Assembly (NCBI RefSeq): GCF_014637175.1
Contig: NZ_BMEV01000031.1
Coordinates: 1 to 38,082 of the forward strand
Reading direction: 5' to 3'
Source: Compostibacillus humi
GTDB taxonomy: Bacteria > Bacillota > Bacilli > Bacillales > Amphibacillaceae
DNA: 38,082 nucleotides
Below, one piece after another: positions 16,223 to 23,442 of the stretch. Within the stretch, counting starts at the first letter, position 1. The number at the start of each line of letters is the position of its first letter. The position numbers and the translations under genes were made by a program. The notes under the pieces are model-generated. The model made no database searches and was not told the origin of the DNA. It worked only from the letters and a program-made list of their open reading frames with translations.

Positions 16223-16609
16223 ATGACGACCATTAAACACGGAACGATTTATGAAGCAATCGGCGGTTACGAAACGATTGATCGGATTGTAACAGCTTTT
16301 TATAAACGGGTTGCAAAACACCCAGACCTTATACCTATATTTCCAGATGATTTGTCGGAAGTGGCACAAAAACAGCGTTGGTTTCTTACCCAGTTTTTTG
16401 GCGGACCAAGATTATACGAAGAAAATCGAGGACATCCAATGCTGCGAAGAAGACATCTCCCTTTTCCGATTACGCCAACAAGGAGAGATGCCTGGCTGTC
16501 ATGTATGAAGGAAGCCCTGGAAGAAGCTCAGGTGGAAGAACCGTATCGGACGGTTATCTTTGAAAAACTGACATTAACGGCAAACCACATGATGAATACA
16601 CCGGAGTGA
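16223..16609 (+). CDS. yjbI: Group II truncated hemoglobin YjbI
   Basis: A 128-residue truncated globin. It shows YEAIGG at the N-terminus, the B-helix AFYKRV with TyrB10 (Tyr27), the QFFGGP segment, and proximal His78 in the RRRHLPFPIT motif; WLSCMKEAL carries the conserved TrpG8 of group II. B. subtilis YjbI is also called a partner of YjbH and binds oxygen or peroxide. The ATG at 16223 follows AAGGAG at nine bases; GTG at 16205 would put that site inside the gene. It ends 16 bases before spxH and shares its promoter, consistent with joint action in oxidative or nitrosative stress. Confidence 0.92.
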   Translation: MTTIKHGTIYEAIGGYETIDRIVTAFYKRVAKHPDLIPIFPDDLSEVAQKQRWFLTQFFGGPRLYEENRGHPMLRRRHLPFPITPTRRDAWLSCMKEALEEAQVEEPYRTVIFEKLTLTANHMMNTPE

Positions 16610-16625
16610 GAAAGGAGAATTCACT

Positions 16626-17456
16626 GTGCGTTGGAATCAAACTGGGCTGTCGAACGGGAGTCAACAAACATCGGTGAAGGTGTTACCTAAGCCAATCGAA
16701 ATGTACGTATTTATTGACCCGCTCTGCCCAGAATGCTGGTCATTGAATCCATACTTAAAAAAATTGACGTTGGAATATGGCCGTTTTTTTACGTTGATAC
16801 CAATTATAAGCAGTGTATTTGTTTCAAGTTCAAAAAGGCACAAAAGGAGCACCTATTATTCCGATCGGAACGACGGGAAGTTCAAAAGACCGATTCCCGT
16901 TACGTGCCCATGGATTGTTCCCTTGGCAGTAAAGGCAGCAGAAATCCAAGGGAAAAGGGCAGGAAAAACTTTCCTGCGCAAACTGCAGCAAAAATTATTT
17001 TGGCATCATGTGGACGTTACGGAGGAAAGCAAGTTATACGAAATCGCGAAAGAGGCCAAATTGGACGTGGAGGAATTTAAAGAAGATCTGTACTCTGCAT
17101 CGGCCAAAAAGGCATACCAATGCGATCTTAAACTAATGCAGGAAATGGAAATCGAACACTTGCCAACTATTGTCTTTATCAATCATTTTAGTGACGAACA
17201 AGGAATAAAAATAACCGGCATTTATCCTTATGAAGTGTACGAACACGTACTGCAGGAAACATTGCAAAAAATCCCGATTCCTTCGGAAAAACCGCCATTG
17301 GAGGACTATTTCAAAAAATATGAAGTTGTTGGCATGGAAGAAATATCCTTTGTCTACGACTGGTCCAGAGGAAAAACAGAAAAGGAACTTAAGAAATTAC
17401 AGTTCCAGCAGAAAGTGAAACAGATTAATTTTTCCCTTTGGGAATATATTTACTAA
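16626..17456 (+). CDS. spxH: Spx adaptor SpxH (YjbH), thioredoxin-like
   Basis: A 276-residue DsbA/FrnE-like protein that brings Spx to ClpXP for degradation. The redox motif CPEC is in the segment IDPLCPECWSLNPYLKKL near residues 30-47. The middle part is helical and LPTIVFIN with the cis-proline loop follows near 180. GTG start at 16626 with AAAGGAG about seven bases upstream. It follows the globin gene in one operon, and its client Spx is encoded 5 kb away in this window. In B. subtilis the adaptor aggregates under disulfide stress, which stabilises Spx. A strong terminator overlaps its stop codon. Confidence 0.93.
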   Translation: MRWNQTGLSNGSQQTSVKVLPKPIEMYVFIDPLCPECWSLNPYLKKLTLEYGRFFTLIPIISSVFVSSSKRHKRSTYYSDRNDGKFKRPIPVTCPWIVPLAVKAAEIQGKRAGKTFLRKLQQKLFWHHVDVTEESKLYEIAKEAKLDVEEFKEDLYSASAKKAYQCDLKLMQEMEIEHLPTIVFINHFSDEQGIKITGIYPYEVYEHVLQETLQKIPIPSEKPPLEDYFKKYEVVGMEEISFVYDWSRGKTEKELKKLQFQQKVKQINFSLWEYIY

Positions 17457-17488
17457 TGCCTTTTTCATACGGAAAGAAGGCATTTTTT
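17455..17488 (+). terminator. Terminator of the globin-spxH operon
   Basis: AATGCCTT (17455-17462) pairs perfectly with AAGGCATT (17477-17484), followed by TTTTTT. Confidence 0.9.
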
Positions 17489-17502
17489 ATTGTCATTGAT
17501 AG

Positions 17503-17625
17503 AAAAAAGAAAGAAGGATATACGGGGCAGCGTATATCCTTCTTCTCTCTTTGTATAAGTACAAAGGGGGATGGGAGAAAGTTTCATGATCAAACAAAAG
17601 GGGTATTTGTTTGTAATTAACTTAC
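17503..17625 (-). ncRNA. roxS: RoxS/RsaE-like small RNA, copy B
   Basis: Read on the minus strand the segment holds the C-rich motifs of the Firmicute small RNA RsaE/RoxS: ATACCCCTTTTGTTTG, GAAACTTTCTCCCATC and CCCCCTTTG, followed by a terminator with a 13-base stem (17543-17512) and a T-rich tail. The predicted length is about 120 nt, close to the known 115 nt. RoxS base-pairs through CCCC/UCCC loops with mRNAs of central metabolism and is controlled by ResD and Rex in B. subtilis. The locus beside spxH and pepF matches my recollection of RsaE in Staphylococcus aureus. Its promoter and a Rex-like box lie directly upstream (17632-17683). Confidence 0.85.
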
Positions 17626-17631
17626 AACTAT

Positions 17632-17683
17632 ATCTTAACAACATCAACTGAAAAACACAATATATTTGTTCATGTTTTCACAA
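17632..17683 (-). promoter_or_regulatory. Promoter and Rex-like operator of small RNA copy B
   Basis: Minus strand TTGTGT (17660-17655), 17-base spacer, TAAGAT (17637-17632) with extended TG. Five bases upstream of the -35 lies TTGTGAAAACATGAACAA (17683-17666), near the Rex consensus TTGTGAAnnnnTTCACAA. The GTGAA part could also serve ResD. Confidence 0.65.
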
Positions 17684-17813
17684 AAAATTCACTTCTAATT
17701 TACAATTCCTATACATAACTATACAATGACATGCTATTTCAGCAGATATCATCACTTTTGTTATGGACCATTTGCGATAAGCATCATTTTGATCTGCAAA
17801 AGGAGGGATACGG

Positions 17814-17993
17814 ATGCATCCTCTTTTTCAAATTTTATTCTTCCTGTTCTTTGTCATTGCCTTTTGCCTGAATATTCTCGGCTTAATGAGAATTATTCCT
17901 CTATATGTTACTTTGCCGATGTTATTCATTTCAATTTATTTGGCCCTCTACTCCCTCTTCTACCAAAAACCATACCGAAAAAGGATGAGATAA
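17814..17993 (+). CDS. Small membrane protein of 59 residues
   Basis: An open frame starting MHPLFQILFFLFFVIAFC, with two hydrophobic segments (about 4-21 and 28-50) separated by a short LMRIIP turn, and a basic C-terminus (KPYRKRMR). AAAGGAGGGAT lies five bases before the ATG at 17814, a strong site. It sits between two small-RNA genes transcribed the other way and its last codons abut the terminator of copy C. The positive-inside rule suggests a hairpin with the C-terminus in the cytosol. I do not recognise a family and would not assign a function; the start signal and the composition make it a likely real gene. Confidence 0.65.
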   Translation: MHPLFQILFFLFFVIAFCLNILGLMRIIPLYVTLPMLFISIYLALYSLFYQKPYRKRMR

Positions 17994-18095
17994 AAAAAGG
18001 GATATACGCAAGGGCGTATATCCAATCCATTCACTGTTCAACACTACATAGGAGAAATATTGAAAAACTACAAGGGGGATTTCAATATTGTTTAC
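17991..18095 (-). ncRNA. Diverged RoxS/RsaE-like small RNA, copy C
   Basis: Minus strand sequence between an extended -10 (TGCTAATAT, 18110-18102) and a terminator GGATATACG...CGTATATCC with seven T (18023-17992). It retains AAATCCCCCTTG and ATATTTCTCCTATG in the same order as ATACCCCTTTTG and ACTTTCTCCCATC of copies A and B, but the rest is diverged. The terminator stem GGATATACG is shared by all three. A Rex-like half-site string TTGTGAAATCGCTAACAT (18152-18135) lies upstream. It appears to be a paralogue with altered targeting loops. Confidence 0.6.
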
Positions 18096-18206
18096 AGTTA
18101 TATATTAGCACAAAAATAAAATTTCATGCTGTAAATGTTAGCGATTTCACAAATTATTCATAACTAACATGAGCAAATTGGGAATAAAATAAACATTTTT
18201 TAACAA

Positions 18207-18328
18207 AGCAAAAAGGATATACGGGGCAGCGTATATCCTTTTTTTCCGTCCTTGTATTATATACAAAGGGGGGATGGGAGAAAGTTTCATGATTAAACAA
18301 AAGGGGTATTTGTTTGTAATCATCTTAC
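18207..18328 (-). ncRNA. roxS: RoxS/RsaE-like small RNA, copy A
   Basis: Nearly identical to copy B over the functional part: minus strand ATACCCCTTTTGTTTAATC, GAAACTTTCTCCCATCCCCCC, a small TTGTATATAATACAA hairpin region, then the terminator AAGGATATACG/CGTATATCCTT with a T tail (18240-18210). The small hairpin differs in sequence between copies A and B but keeps its pairing, a sign of selection on RNA structure. About 120 nt. The same regulon as copy B is expected, so target repression may be dosage-increased (inference). Confidence 0.87.
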
Positions 18329-18334
18329 AATCCA

Positions 18335-18386
18335 ATCATAACAAGAGAAGAATTAATTGGCAATATATTTGTTACTTATTTCACAA
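18335..18386 (-). promoter_or_regulatory. Promoter and Rex-like operator of small RNA copy A
   Basis: Minus strand TTGCCA (18363-18358), 17-base spacer, TATGAT (18340-18335) with extended TG. TTGTGAAATAAGTAACAA (18386-18369) lies five bases upstream of the -35, the same geometry as in copy B. Confidence 0.7.
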
Positions 18387-18435
18387 AATGTTCACTTTCG
18401 GAAAGAGAGGCGGAATTATTCCTGCCTCCCGCATC

Positions 18436-20247
18436 TTATCCGAGTAATAACTTTTCCATTTCGTTTAGTTTTTCCTCAAATACGTGAAGGGCATCCAAAA
18501 TTGGCTGTTTTTCCGTCATGTCTACGCCAGCTTTTTTCAGAACTTCAATCGGATAGTCGCTGCTTCCAGCCTTCAAGAATTCAATGTACCGTTTCACAGC
18601 CGGCTCCCCTTCCGTCAAAATTTGGTTCGCCAGGCTTGTTGCTGCTGAATAGCCAGTGGCGTATTGATAAACGTAATAATTATAGTAAAAATGAGGAATT
18701 CTCGCCCATTCCAAACCGATCTCCTCATCGGACACGACAGCATCTCCGTAGTATTTTTGATTCAAAGCGTAATAAATCTCTGTCAGTTTTTCTGCTGTCA
18801 GCGCTTCCCCATTTTGTGCCCGTACATGAATATCATGTTCAAACTCGGCAAACATCGTCTGCCGGAAAACAGTACCTCGGAAACCTTCGAGGAAATGGTT
18901 CAATATATACAGTTTTTCCTTTTCATCTTCCAAATGGTTGAGCAAATAATGGTTGAGCAATGCTTCGTTGCAAGTTGACGCCACTTCGGCAACAAAAATG
19001 GAATAATGGCCGTAACGGAACGGCTGGTGTTTTCTCGTATAATAGCTATGAACGGAATGTCCCAATTCATGGGCTAACGTAAAGGTATTGTTCATATTAT
19101 CTTGCCAGTTCAATAAAATATATGGGTTTGTTCCATATGCCCCGGAAGAATAGGCCCCGCTTCGCTTCCCTTTATTCTCCACGACATCGATCCAGCGGTT
19201 TTCAAATCCTTCCTTGACGATGCCGACATACTCTTCCCCTAACGGCTCCAAACCTTTCAGCACATAATCTTGAGCTTGTTCGTACGTGACGTTCATTTCC
19301 ACATCTTTAACGAGCGGAGTATAAATGTCATACATGTGCAACTCATCTAAATTTAACACTTTTTTTCGCAATTCCATATAACGGTGCAGGAGCGGCAGTT
19401 TTTCGTTGACCGCTTCCACCAGCTGATCATAGACGCTTTCCGGAATGTTATTATTGTCTAAAGCAGCCTGTCTTGCCGAATCATAGTTTCGGACTTTGGC
19501 GGTAAAGTTGTGGGTTTTTATGCTTCCGCTTAACGTCGCAGCAAACGTATTAATAAACTTTTTGTACGTCCCGTATAAAGCTGTAAAGGCATCTTTTCGC
19601 ACCCTTCGGTCCCTCGACTCCATAAACCGTCCGTAACGTCCGTGTGTAAGTTCCACCTCTTCCCCGTTATCATCTTTAATTACCGGGAAAGTCAAGTCCG
19701 CATTGTTTAACATGCTGAATGTTTGGGATGCTGTCGATAATGCTTCCGATGCTTCCGCAAGCAGCACTTCCTCTTTCTCGCTTAAAATATGCGGCCGCTT
19801 ACGGGTGATTTCATCCAAAGTTTTTTTGTATAATTTTAACTCCTCATTTTCCTCTAAGAAACGGTCAATTTTCCCTTCTTCCATTGCCAATATCTCCGGA
19901 ACGATATAGCTCATGGAACTGGATAATTGCGTATATAAATTTTCTGCCTGGGAATTCATTGCCTGATAATGGGAATTGGTTGTATCCTGGTCATAGCGCA
20001 TATGGGCATATGTATACAATTTACCTGCCCGTTCAGATAGATGGTCCTGCAATTGGAGCATTTCATATAACGTATCGGCAGATTCCCCTAATTTGCCTTG
20101 AAATTCTTTTATTTTCGGGATGTCTGCCTGCAGTTGTTTAAATTCTTTTGTCCACGCCTCATCGTCTGCAAAAATATCTTCCAGTCTCCACGTTTTATCG
20201 ACAGGTACTTCACTTCGTTTCGGCAATTCCTTCGTTTTCTGTTCCAA
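18436..20247 (-). CDS. pepF: Oligoendopeptidase F, M3B family zinc peptidase
   Basis: A 603-residue cytoplasmic metallopeptidase that cleaves short peptides. The HExxH zinc motif is HELGH at 393-397 and the third ligand is Glu421 in FVAEVAST; the C-terminal RIPHFYYNYYVYQYATG block, which shapes the active site, is intact. Length matches PepF/YjbG (about 600). The start is TTG at 20247 with GGAGGG seven bases before it. It lies between the RoxS-like cluster and coiA, as expected from B. subtilis synteny. Known roles of YjbG include peptide turnover and an effect on sporulation when overexpressed. An extended -10 (TGCTATACT, 20321-20313) is its likely promoter. Confidence 0.94.
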   Translation of the reverse strand: MEQKTKELPKRSEVPVDKTWRLEDIFADDEAWTKEFKQLQADIPKIKEFQGKLGESADTLYEMLQLQDHLSERAGKLYTYAHMRYDQDTTNSHYQAMNSQAENLYTQLSSSMSYIVPEILAMEEGKIDRFLEENEELKLYKKTLDEITRKRPHILSEKEEVLLAEASEALSTASQTFSMLNNADLTFPVIKDDNGEEVELTHGRYGRFMESRDRRVRKDAFTALYGTYKKFINTFAATLSGSIKTHNFTAKVRNYDSARQAALDNNNIPESVYDQLVEAVNEKLPLLHRYMELRKKVLNLDELHMYDIYTPLVKDVEMNVTYEQAQDYVLKGLEPLGEEYVGIVKEGFENRWIDVVENKGKRSGAYSSGAYGTNPYILLNWQDNMNNTFTLAHELGHSVHSYYTRKHQPFRYGHYSIFVAEVASTCNEALLNHYLLNHLEDEKEKLYILNHFLEGFRGTVFRQTMFAEFEHDIHVRAQNGEALTAEKLTEIYYALNQKYYGDAVVSDEEIGLEWARIPHFYYNYYVYQYATGYSAATSLANQILTEGEPAVKRYIEFLKAGSSDYPIEVLKKAGVDMTEKQPILDALHVFEEKLNEMEKLLLG

Positions 20248-20371
20248 ATAAAAACCCTCCTTTTTTATCTTCCCATTATCTATTCTACAACTTTCCAGCA
20301 GATTCCTTTAATAGTATAGCAAAATAGCCAGGAATCATGCCTGAAGCAGAATTTTCGCGTTATCCCAGCCT

Positions 20372-21553
20372 TTAGGTTAATTGTAAACGGATCAATTTTT
20401 TTATCAGCATCCTGTCCCCTTGGATCGCTTCTTCTAACGTAGTGTAAAGGGGTATCTCCTTTAACTTTACATAGATTTCGGGGGAACGCTTTTCGACAAT
20501 GTGCAACTTTTCCCAGTATCGTAAATATTGTTCAATCGGGTTATCTTTCTTGGAAATTAGCGGGAAAGTATCAGCACTGTAGAAATAAGGACGAAGGATA
20601 CGTTCACATTGGCGGAGAGAAAAGGAGTTTCCAACTTGGCACTTTTCCAATACTTTGAAGTAAAGCCGGCTTTGCCAATTCCAGGGAGAAACTTTCAGCA
20701 AAAATTGGGAACGGACGGGAAGATGGACAATGGAAGGAAGCTGCTCCAAATATACTCCTTGCGAATAGAGCCATTGACGCCAAATCAGTTCATTGCCATA
20801 TAAATTCTCCCGGCGTTTCGTGCGGAAGCGGAGCTTTTCTTTATACCATACTTGAAGAAATGATTCTTTTGGAAAAAGAGGAACCGAGAATAAATCGCGG
20901 AACCGGCCATATTCCAGAGGAATCCTTTCCATTTTCCCAATTGCCCGGTTCATCTGACTGAAAGTAAGATAATGAATTTGAAGAAATTGCTTTTTCAGGG
21001 GACAAAAGTAAGTAATTGTTAACGGGGACGCAGGGGTATATTGATGGATCAGCTGCCTTGTAAAAGCATCGATTTTCCAAACGTACGGGGAAAGCTGACG
21101 CATGCGGGTTAATCCTAAAATCCAAAAAGGCACAATGCCCATTTGCAAATACCCTTCAGTTCTTGCATTGATTTCATCTTTCGGTATCTTGGAGCATTGA
21201 AATTCAATGGCAATTTTCCTGTCTGGAAAATGGAGCAATAAATCAGGACGCTGCTTTATATCAGGAATATACATCTCCAATTGGACGTTCAGTCCTTGCC
21301 GCCTCAACCATTGATACAATAATAGTTTCCCTTCTTCATGATAAAGACCTTCACCAGCTTCTGAAGACGGACACTCTTCTTTCCTTTGATGGGCAAAATG
21401 GGGAATTACTTTATTGCCGATTTTCATGATGACTTTTTGCTTACAGACGGGGCAATAAAATGGGGTGCTAGAGTTTCGTAACTGGAGTAAAGTGCTCCGG
21501 GGAAGCATTGCTAACGTAACCCGTTTTCCATCTTTTGAGATTGCCTGCAGCAA
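20372..21553 (-). CDS. coiA: Competence protein CoiA-like (YjbF)
   Basis: A 393-residue CoiA family protein involved in natural transformation. The N-terminal part has a zinc-knuckle-like CPVC (34-37) with HFAH (52-55), then a nuclease-like domain with RPDLLLHFPDRKIAIEFQCSKI; Asp104, Glu117 and Gln119 form a PD-(D/E)xK-like core. The C-terminal part is basic and aromatic. CoiA acts after DNA uptake, at recombination with RecA and DprA. The TTG at 21553 is taken as start since GGAGG is eight bases upstream; the GTG at 21562 overlaps that site. mecA, the adaptor controlling ComK, lies next to it, as in B. subtilis. Confidence 0.88.
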   Translation of the reverse strand: MLQAISKDGKRVTLAMLPRSTLLQLRNSSTPFYCPVCKQKVIMKIGNKVIPHFAHQRKEECPSSEAGEGLYHEEGKLLLYQWLRRQGLNVQLEMYIPDIKQRPDLLLHFPDRKIAIEFQCSKIPKDEINARTEGYLQMGIVPFWILGLTRMRQLSPYVWKIDAFTRQLIHQYTPASPLTITYFCPLKKQFLQIHYLTFSQMNRAIGKMERIPLEYGRFRDLFSVPLFPKESFLQVWYKEKLRFRTKRRENLYGNELIWRQWLYSQGVYLEQLPSIVHLPVRSQFLLKVSPWNWQSRLYFKVLEKCQVGNSFSLRQCERILRPYFYSADTFPLISKKDNPIEQYLRYWEKLHIVEKRSPEIYVKLKEIPLYTTLEEAIQGDRMLIKKLIRLQLT

Positions 21554-21603
21554 TCGATTCACCTCCAGATACTATAATTCGACAAAATCGAAAAAAATCC
21601 TGC

Positions 21604-21640
21604 AAAAAAAGAGTGTCCGAAGGAAATTTCGAACACTCTT
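21604..21640 (-). terminator. Terminator of mecA
   Basis: Minus strand AGAGTGTTCGAA/TTCGGACACTCT stem (21639-21610) followed by seven T (21610-21604), 11 bases after the mecA stop. Confidence 0.9.
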
Positions 21641-21650
21641 CTAAGGGATA

Positions 21651-22316
21651 TTAAATTTGCGCCGGAAAATAGCTGCGGATTTGTTCAAAGGCATTGTATT
21701 CAAATAGTTTCTTGCCATACTCCTCCAGTACATGAATGGAGATATCCGAGTCTTCCGCAAACTCCAGCACCTGACTGATCAAATCTTCCTGTAAGTGATC
21801 ATCTGTCAGATACGGTGAAAATTCCAGGTATAAGTAATACTTATCGTTATAGGTGTAAATAGTTTCTTCCACACTGTCCGTATCATCCTGGAAATAATGG
21901 CTTAGCTGGATGACATCTTCAAAGTTGTCAAATTCGGCAATAATCCATAAGCCTTCTTCCATCATGTCATCATCGTTTTGTTCCAAATCTTTGCCGTATT
22001 TATTTTCAAGAAAGTCTTCCATCTTTTCTTCCAAAGGAAGTCCAAAATCATTCGGATGGAATTCTCCGTGTTTTGCGATTTTTGCTTTCGTTACAATAAT
22101 TTCCAGGCCCTTTTCCAGCGCTTGAACTTGAATCCATAACGGTCCGTCCACTTGGAAATCTTCTTTGTAATTGACTTCTTCCATCATTTGCCAAAAAAGC
22201 TGTTCGCTTCGTTCCCGGTCATACCAGATTTCTTCTCTTTCATACCCGAGATTTTCAATGTCTAAATAGGAAATATAAAATTTCACCGTGTTCTCATTAA
22301 TTCTTTCTATTTCCAT
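21651..22316 (-). CDS. mecA: ClpC adaptor protein MecA
   Basis: A 221-residue adaptor that targets ComK and other clients to ClpCP and also assembles the ClpC hexamer. The N-terminal domain MEIERINENTVKFYISYLDI is characteristic, with ERSEQLFWQMM and GPLWIQVQALEKGLEIIVTKA following. A charged linker (about 85-125) leads to the C-terminal ClpC-binding domain (FDNFEDVIQLSHYF to the end). The ATG at 22316 is used because GGGAGAGAG lies just upstream and the family begins with MEIERI; the frame extends further but without a site. In B. subtilis yjbE lies between spx and mecA; here no gene is found in that gap. Confidence 0.94.
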   Translation of the reverse strand: MEIERINENTVKFYISYLDIENLGYEREEIWYDRERSEQLFWQMMEEVNYKEDFQVDGPLWIQVQALEKGLEIIVTKAKIAKHGEFHPNDFGLPLEEKMEDFLENKYGKDLEQNDDDMMEEGLWIIAEFDNFEDVIQLSHYFQDDTDSVEETIYTYNDKYYLYLEFSPYLTDDHLQEDLISQVLEFAEDSDISIHVLEEYGKKLFEYNAFEQIRSYFPAQI

Positions 22317-22626
22317 CTTTCTCTCTCCCTTCATTTTGAAAAACAAAAATGTTTTTCTTTATCCAAACTCTTCATCTTTCACACAATGAGGTGGAAGAGA
22401 TTGTATTGTCATGATGTATTATCTGTTCAGTCAAACGTTCAAAGATTGTCTACCCTATTCATTTATTCTTATTTCTTCCATTGTATGTTATTGTGTAACA
22501 TTCCGGAAATGAATATGCCCATTTTTCCCCAAAAGTGTAAACATCCCTAGGCTATATGAATAGTTAGTATAGTATTTTAAACTAAATTTATCCTTTTGTC
22601 ACTGATAAAATTTTGGATAATCGCTC
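22317..22626. other. Intergenic region between spx and mecA
   Basis: About 310 bases with no supported gene. It should hold the mecA promoter (minus strand), for which only weak candidates are visible, such as TTGAAC 18 bases before TACATC near 22420-22450. A GAAAAAC/GTTTTTC pairing lies in the mecA leader. Confidence 0.4.
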
Positions 22627-22659
22627 AAAAACGCAGAACGATAAATGTTCTGCGTTTTT
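22627..22659 (-). terminator. Terminator of spx
   Basis: AAAACGCAGAAC (22628-22639) and GTTCTGCGTTTT (22647-22658) form a perfect stem with U-rich flanks on both strands; it sits 10 bases after the spx stop. Confidence 0.85.
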
Positions 22660-22669
22660 CGTTTAGTTA

Positions 22670-23065
22670 TTAATTCACCATTTTCTGTGCTTCGCGCAAC
22701 TGGAATGTTCTTACAGTCCGCGGTAGGAATCTTCTTATTTCGTCTTCATTATATCCAACTTGCAATCGTTTTTCATCTAGGATAATCGGCCGGCGCAACA
22801 ATCCTGGATTTTCCTGAATTAAGGTAAACAGCTCTTTCATTGGCAGCTGTTCAATATTGACATCCAATTTTTGAAACACCTTGGAGCGGGTGGAAATAAT
22901 TTCGTCAGTACCGTCTTCGGTCATCCGCAAAATTTCCTTTATTTCATCCAATGTTAACGGTTCAGAGAATATGTTTCGCTCTTTATATGGTATGTTATGT
23001 TCTTCTAACCACGCCTTTGCTTTCCTGCAAGAAGTACAACTTGGTGAGGTATAAAGTGTTACCAT
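22670..23065 (-). CDS. spx: Transcriptional regulator Spx
   Basis: A 131-residue ArsC-fold regulator that binds the RNA polymerase alpha subunit and controls the disulfide-stress response. The redox switch is CTSC at 10-13, Gly52 and Arg60, needed for alpha-CTD contact and activity, are present, and the [21 protein letters not shown] block is conserved. The C-terminal part, recognised by ClpX with SpxH, is intact though it ends AQKMVN. The gene is alone, with a terminator behind and a long leader ahead. Its adaptor SpxH is encoded 5 kb away. The near-palindrome at 23118-23130 may serve repression by PerR, known for the B. subtilis spx promoter. Confidence 0.96.
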   Translation of the reverse strand: MVTLYTSPSCTSCRKAKAWLEEHNIPYKERNIFSEPLTLDEIKEILRMTEDGTDEIISTRSKVFQKLDVNIEQLPMKELFTLIQENPGLLRRPIILDEKRLQVGYNEDEIRRFLPRTVRTFQLREAQKMVN

Positions 23066-23117
23066 GTAACTTCACTCCCCATTAAAATGTATGTGAAAAA
23101 GTAATCGTTACTTAAAC

Positions 23118-23130
23118 ATTATTAAATAAT
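23118..23130 (-). promoter_or_regulatory. PerR-box-like palindrome upstream of spx
   Basis: ATTATTAAATAAT (arms ATTATT/AATAAT) lies 52 bases before the spx start, within TTATTATTTAATAAT on the minus strand, which resembles the PerR consensus TTATAATnATTATAA. A TATACT -10-like hexamer lies farther up at about 23160. Very AT-rich surroundings make chance possible. Confidence 0.3.
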
Positions 23131-23442
23131 AATTAGTTTAAATAATTATCTAAAAATAAGTATACTACAATAATGAAGTAAAAGGTAGGGTTTTTTAGGT
23201 AATTTTTTCAAATAATTTCGCTCAAATAATTGTTCCTCCAATCCGATACGCCGCAATCTCCTGTTTTATGTACTTGAAAAAAAGGACGTATACTATGTAA
23301 CATACCCTAAACGATTTTCAATTAAACCCGCTGAATTGAAAAAACTTTATTTCAATCCAGATAATTAGGTAAGCATTGCTTCATTGGAAACAAATGCCTA
23401 CCTATGCTGAACTTCTATCCGTATTGGAAACAAAAGCCGTTC
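23131..23442. other. Intergenic region upstream of spx
   Basis: About 310 AT-rich bases without a supported gene. A hairpin TAGGTAaGCATT/AATGCcTACCTA (23366-23405) is present, and ATTGGAAACAAA occurs twice (about 23382 and 23423), once in its loop. No T tract follows the stem on either strand. Confidence 0.4.

Noticed and set aside
17586-18420. Short plus-strand frames beginning MIKQKGYLFVI in the two RoxS-like copies, resembling a duplicated peptide gene
   Set aside because: They are antisense to the conserved C-rich loops of the small RNAs; the similarity is explained by RNA conservation and the frames diverge just after it.
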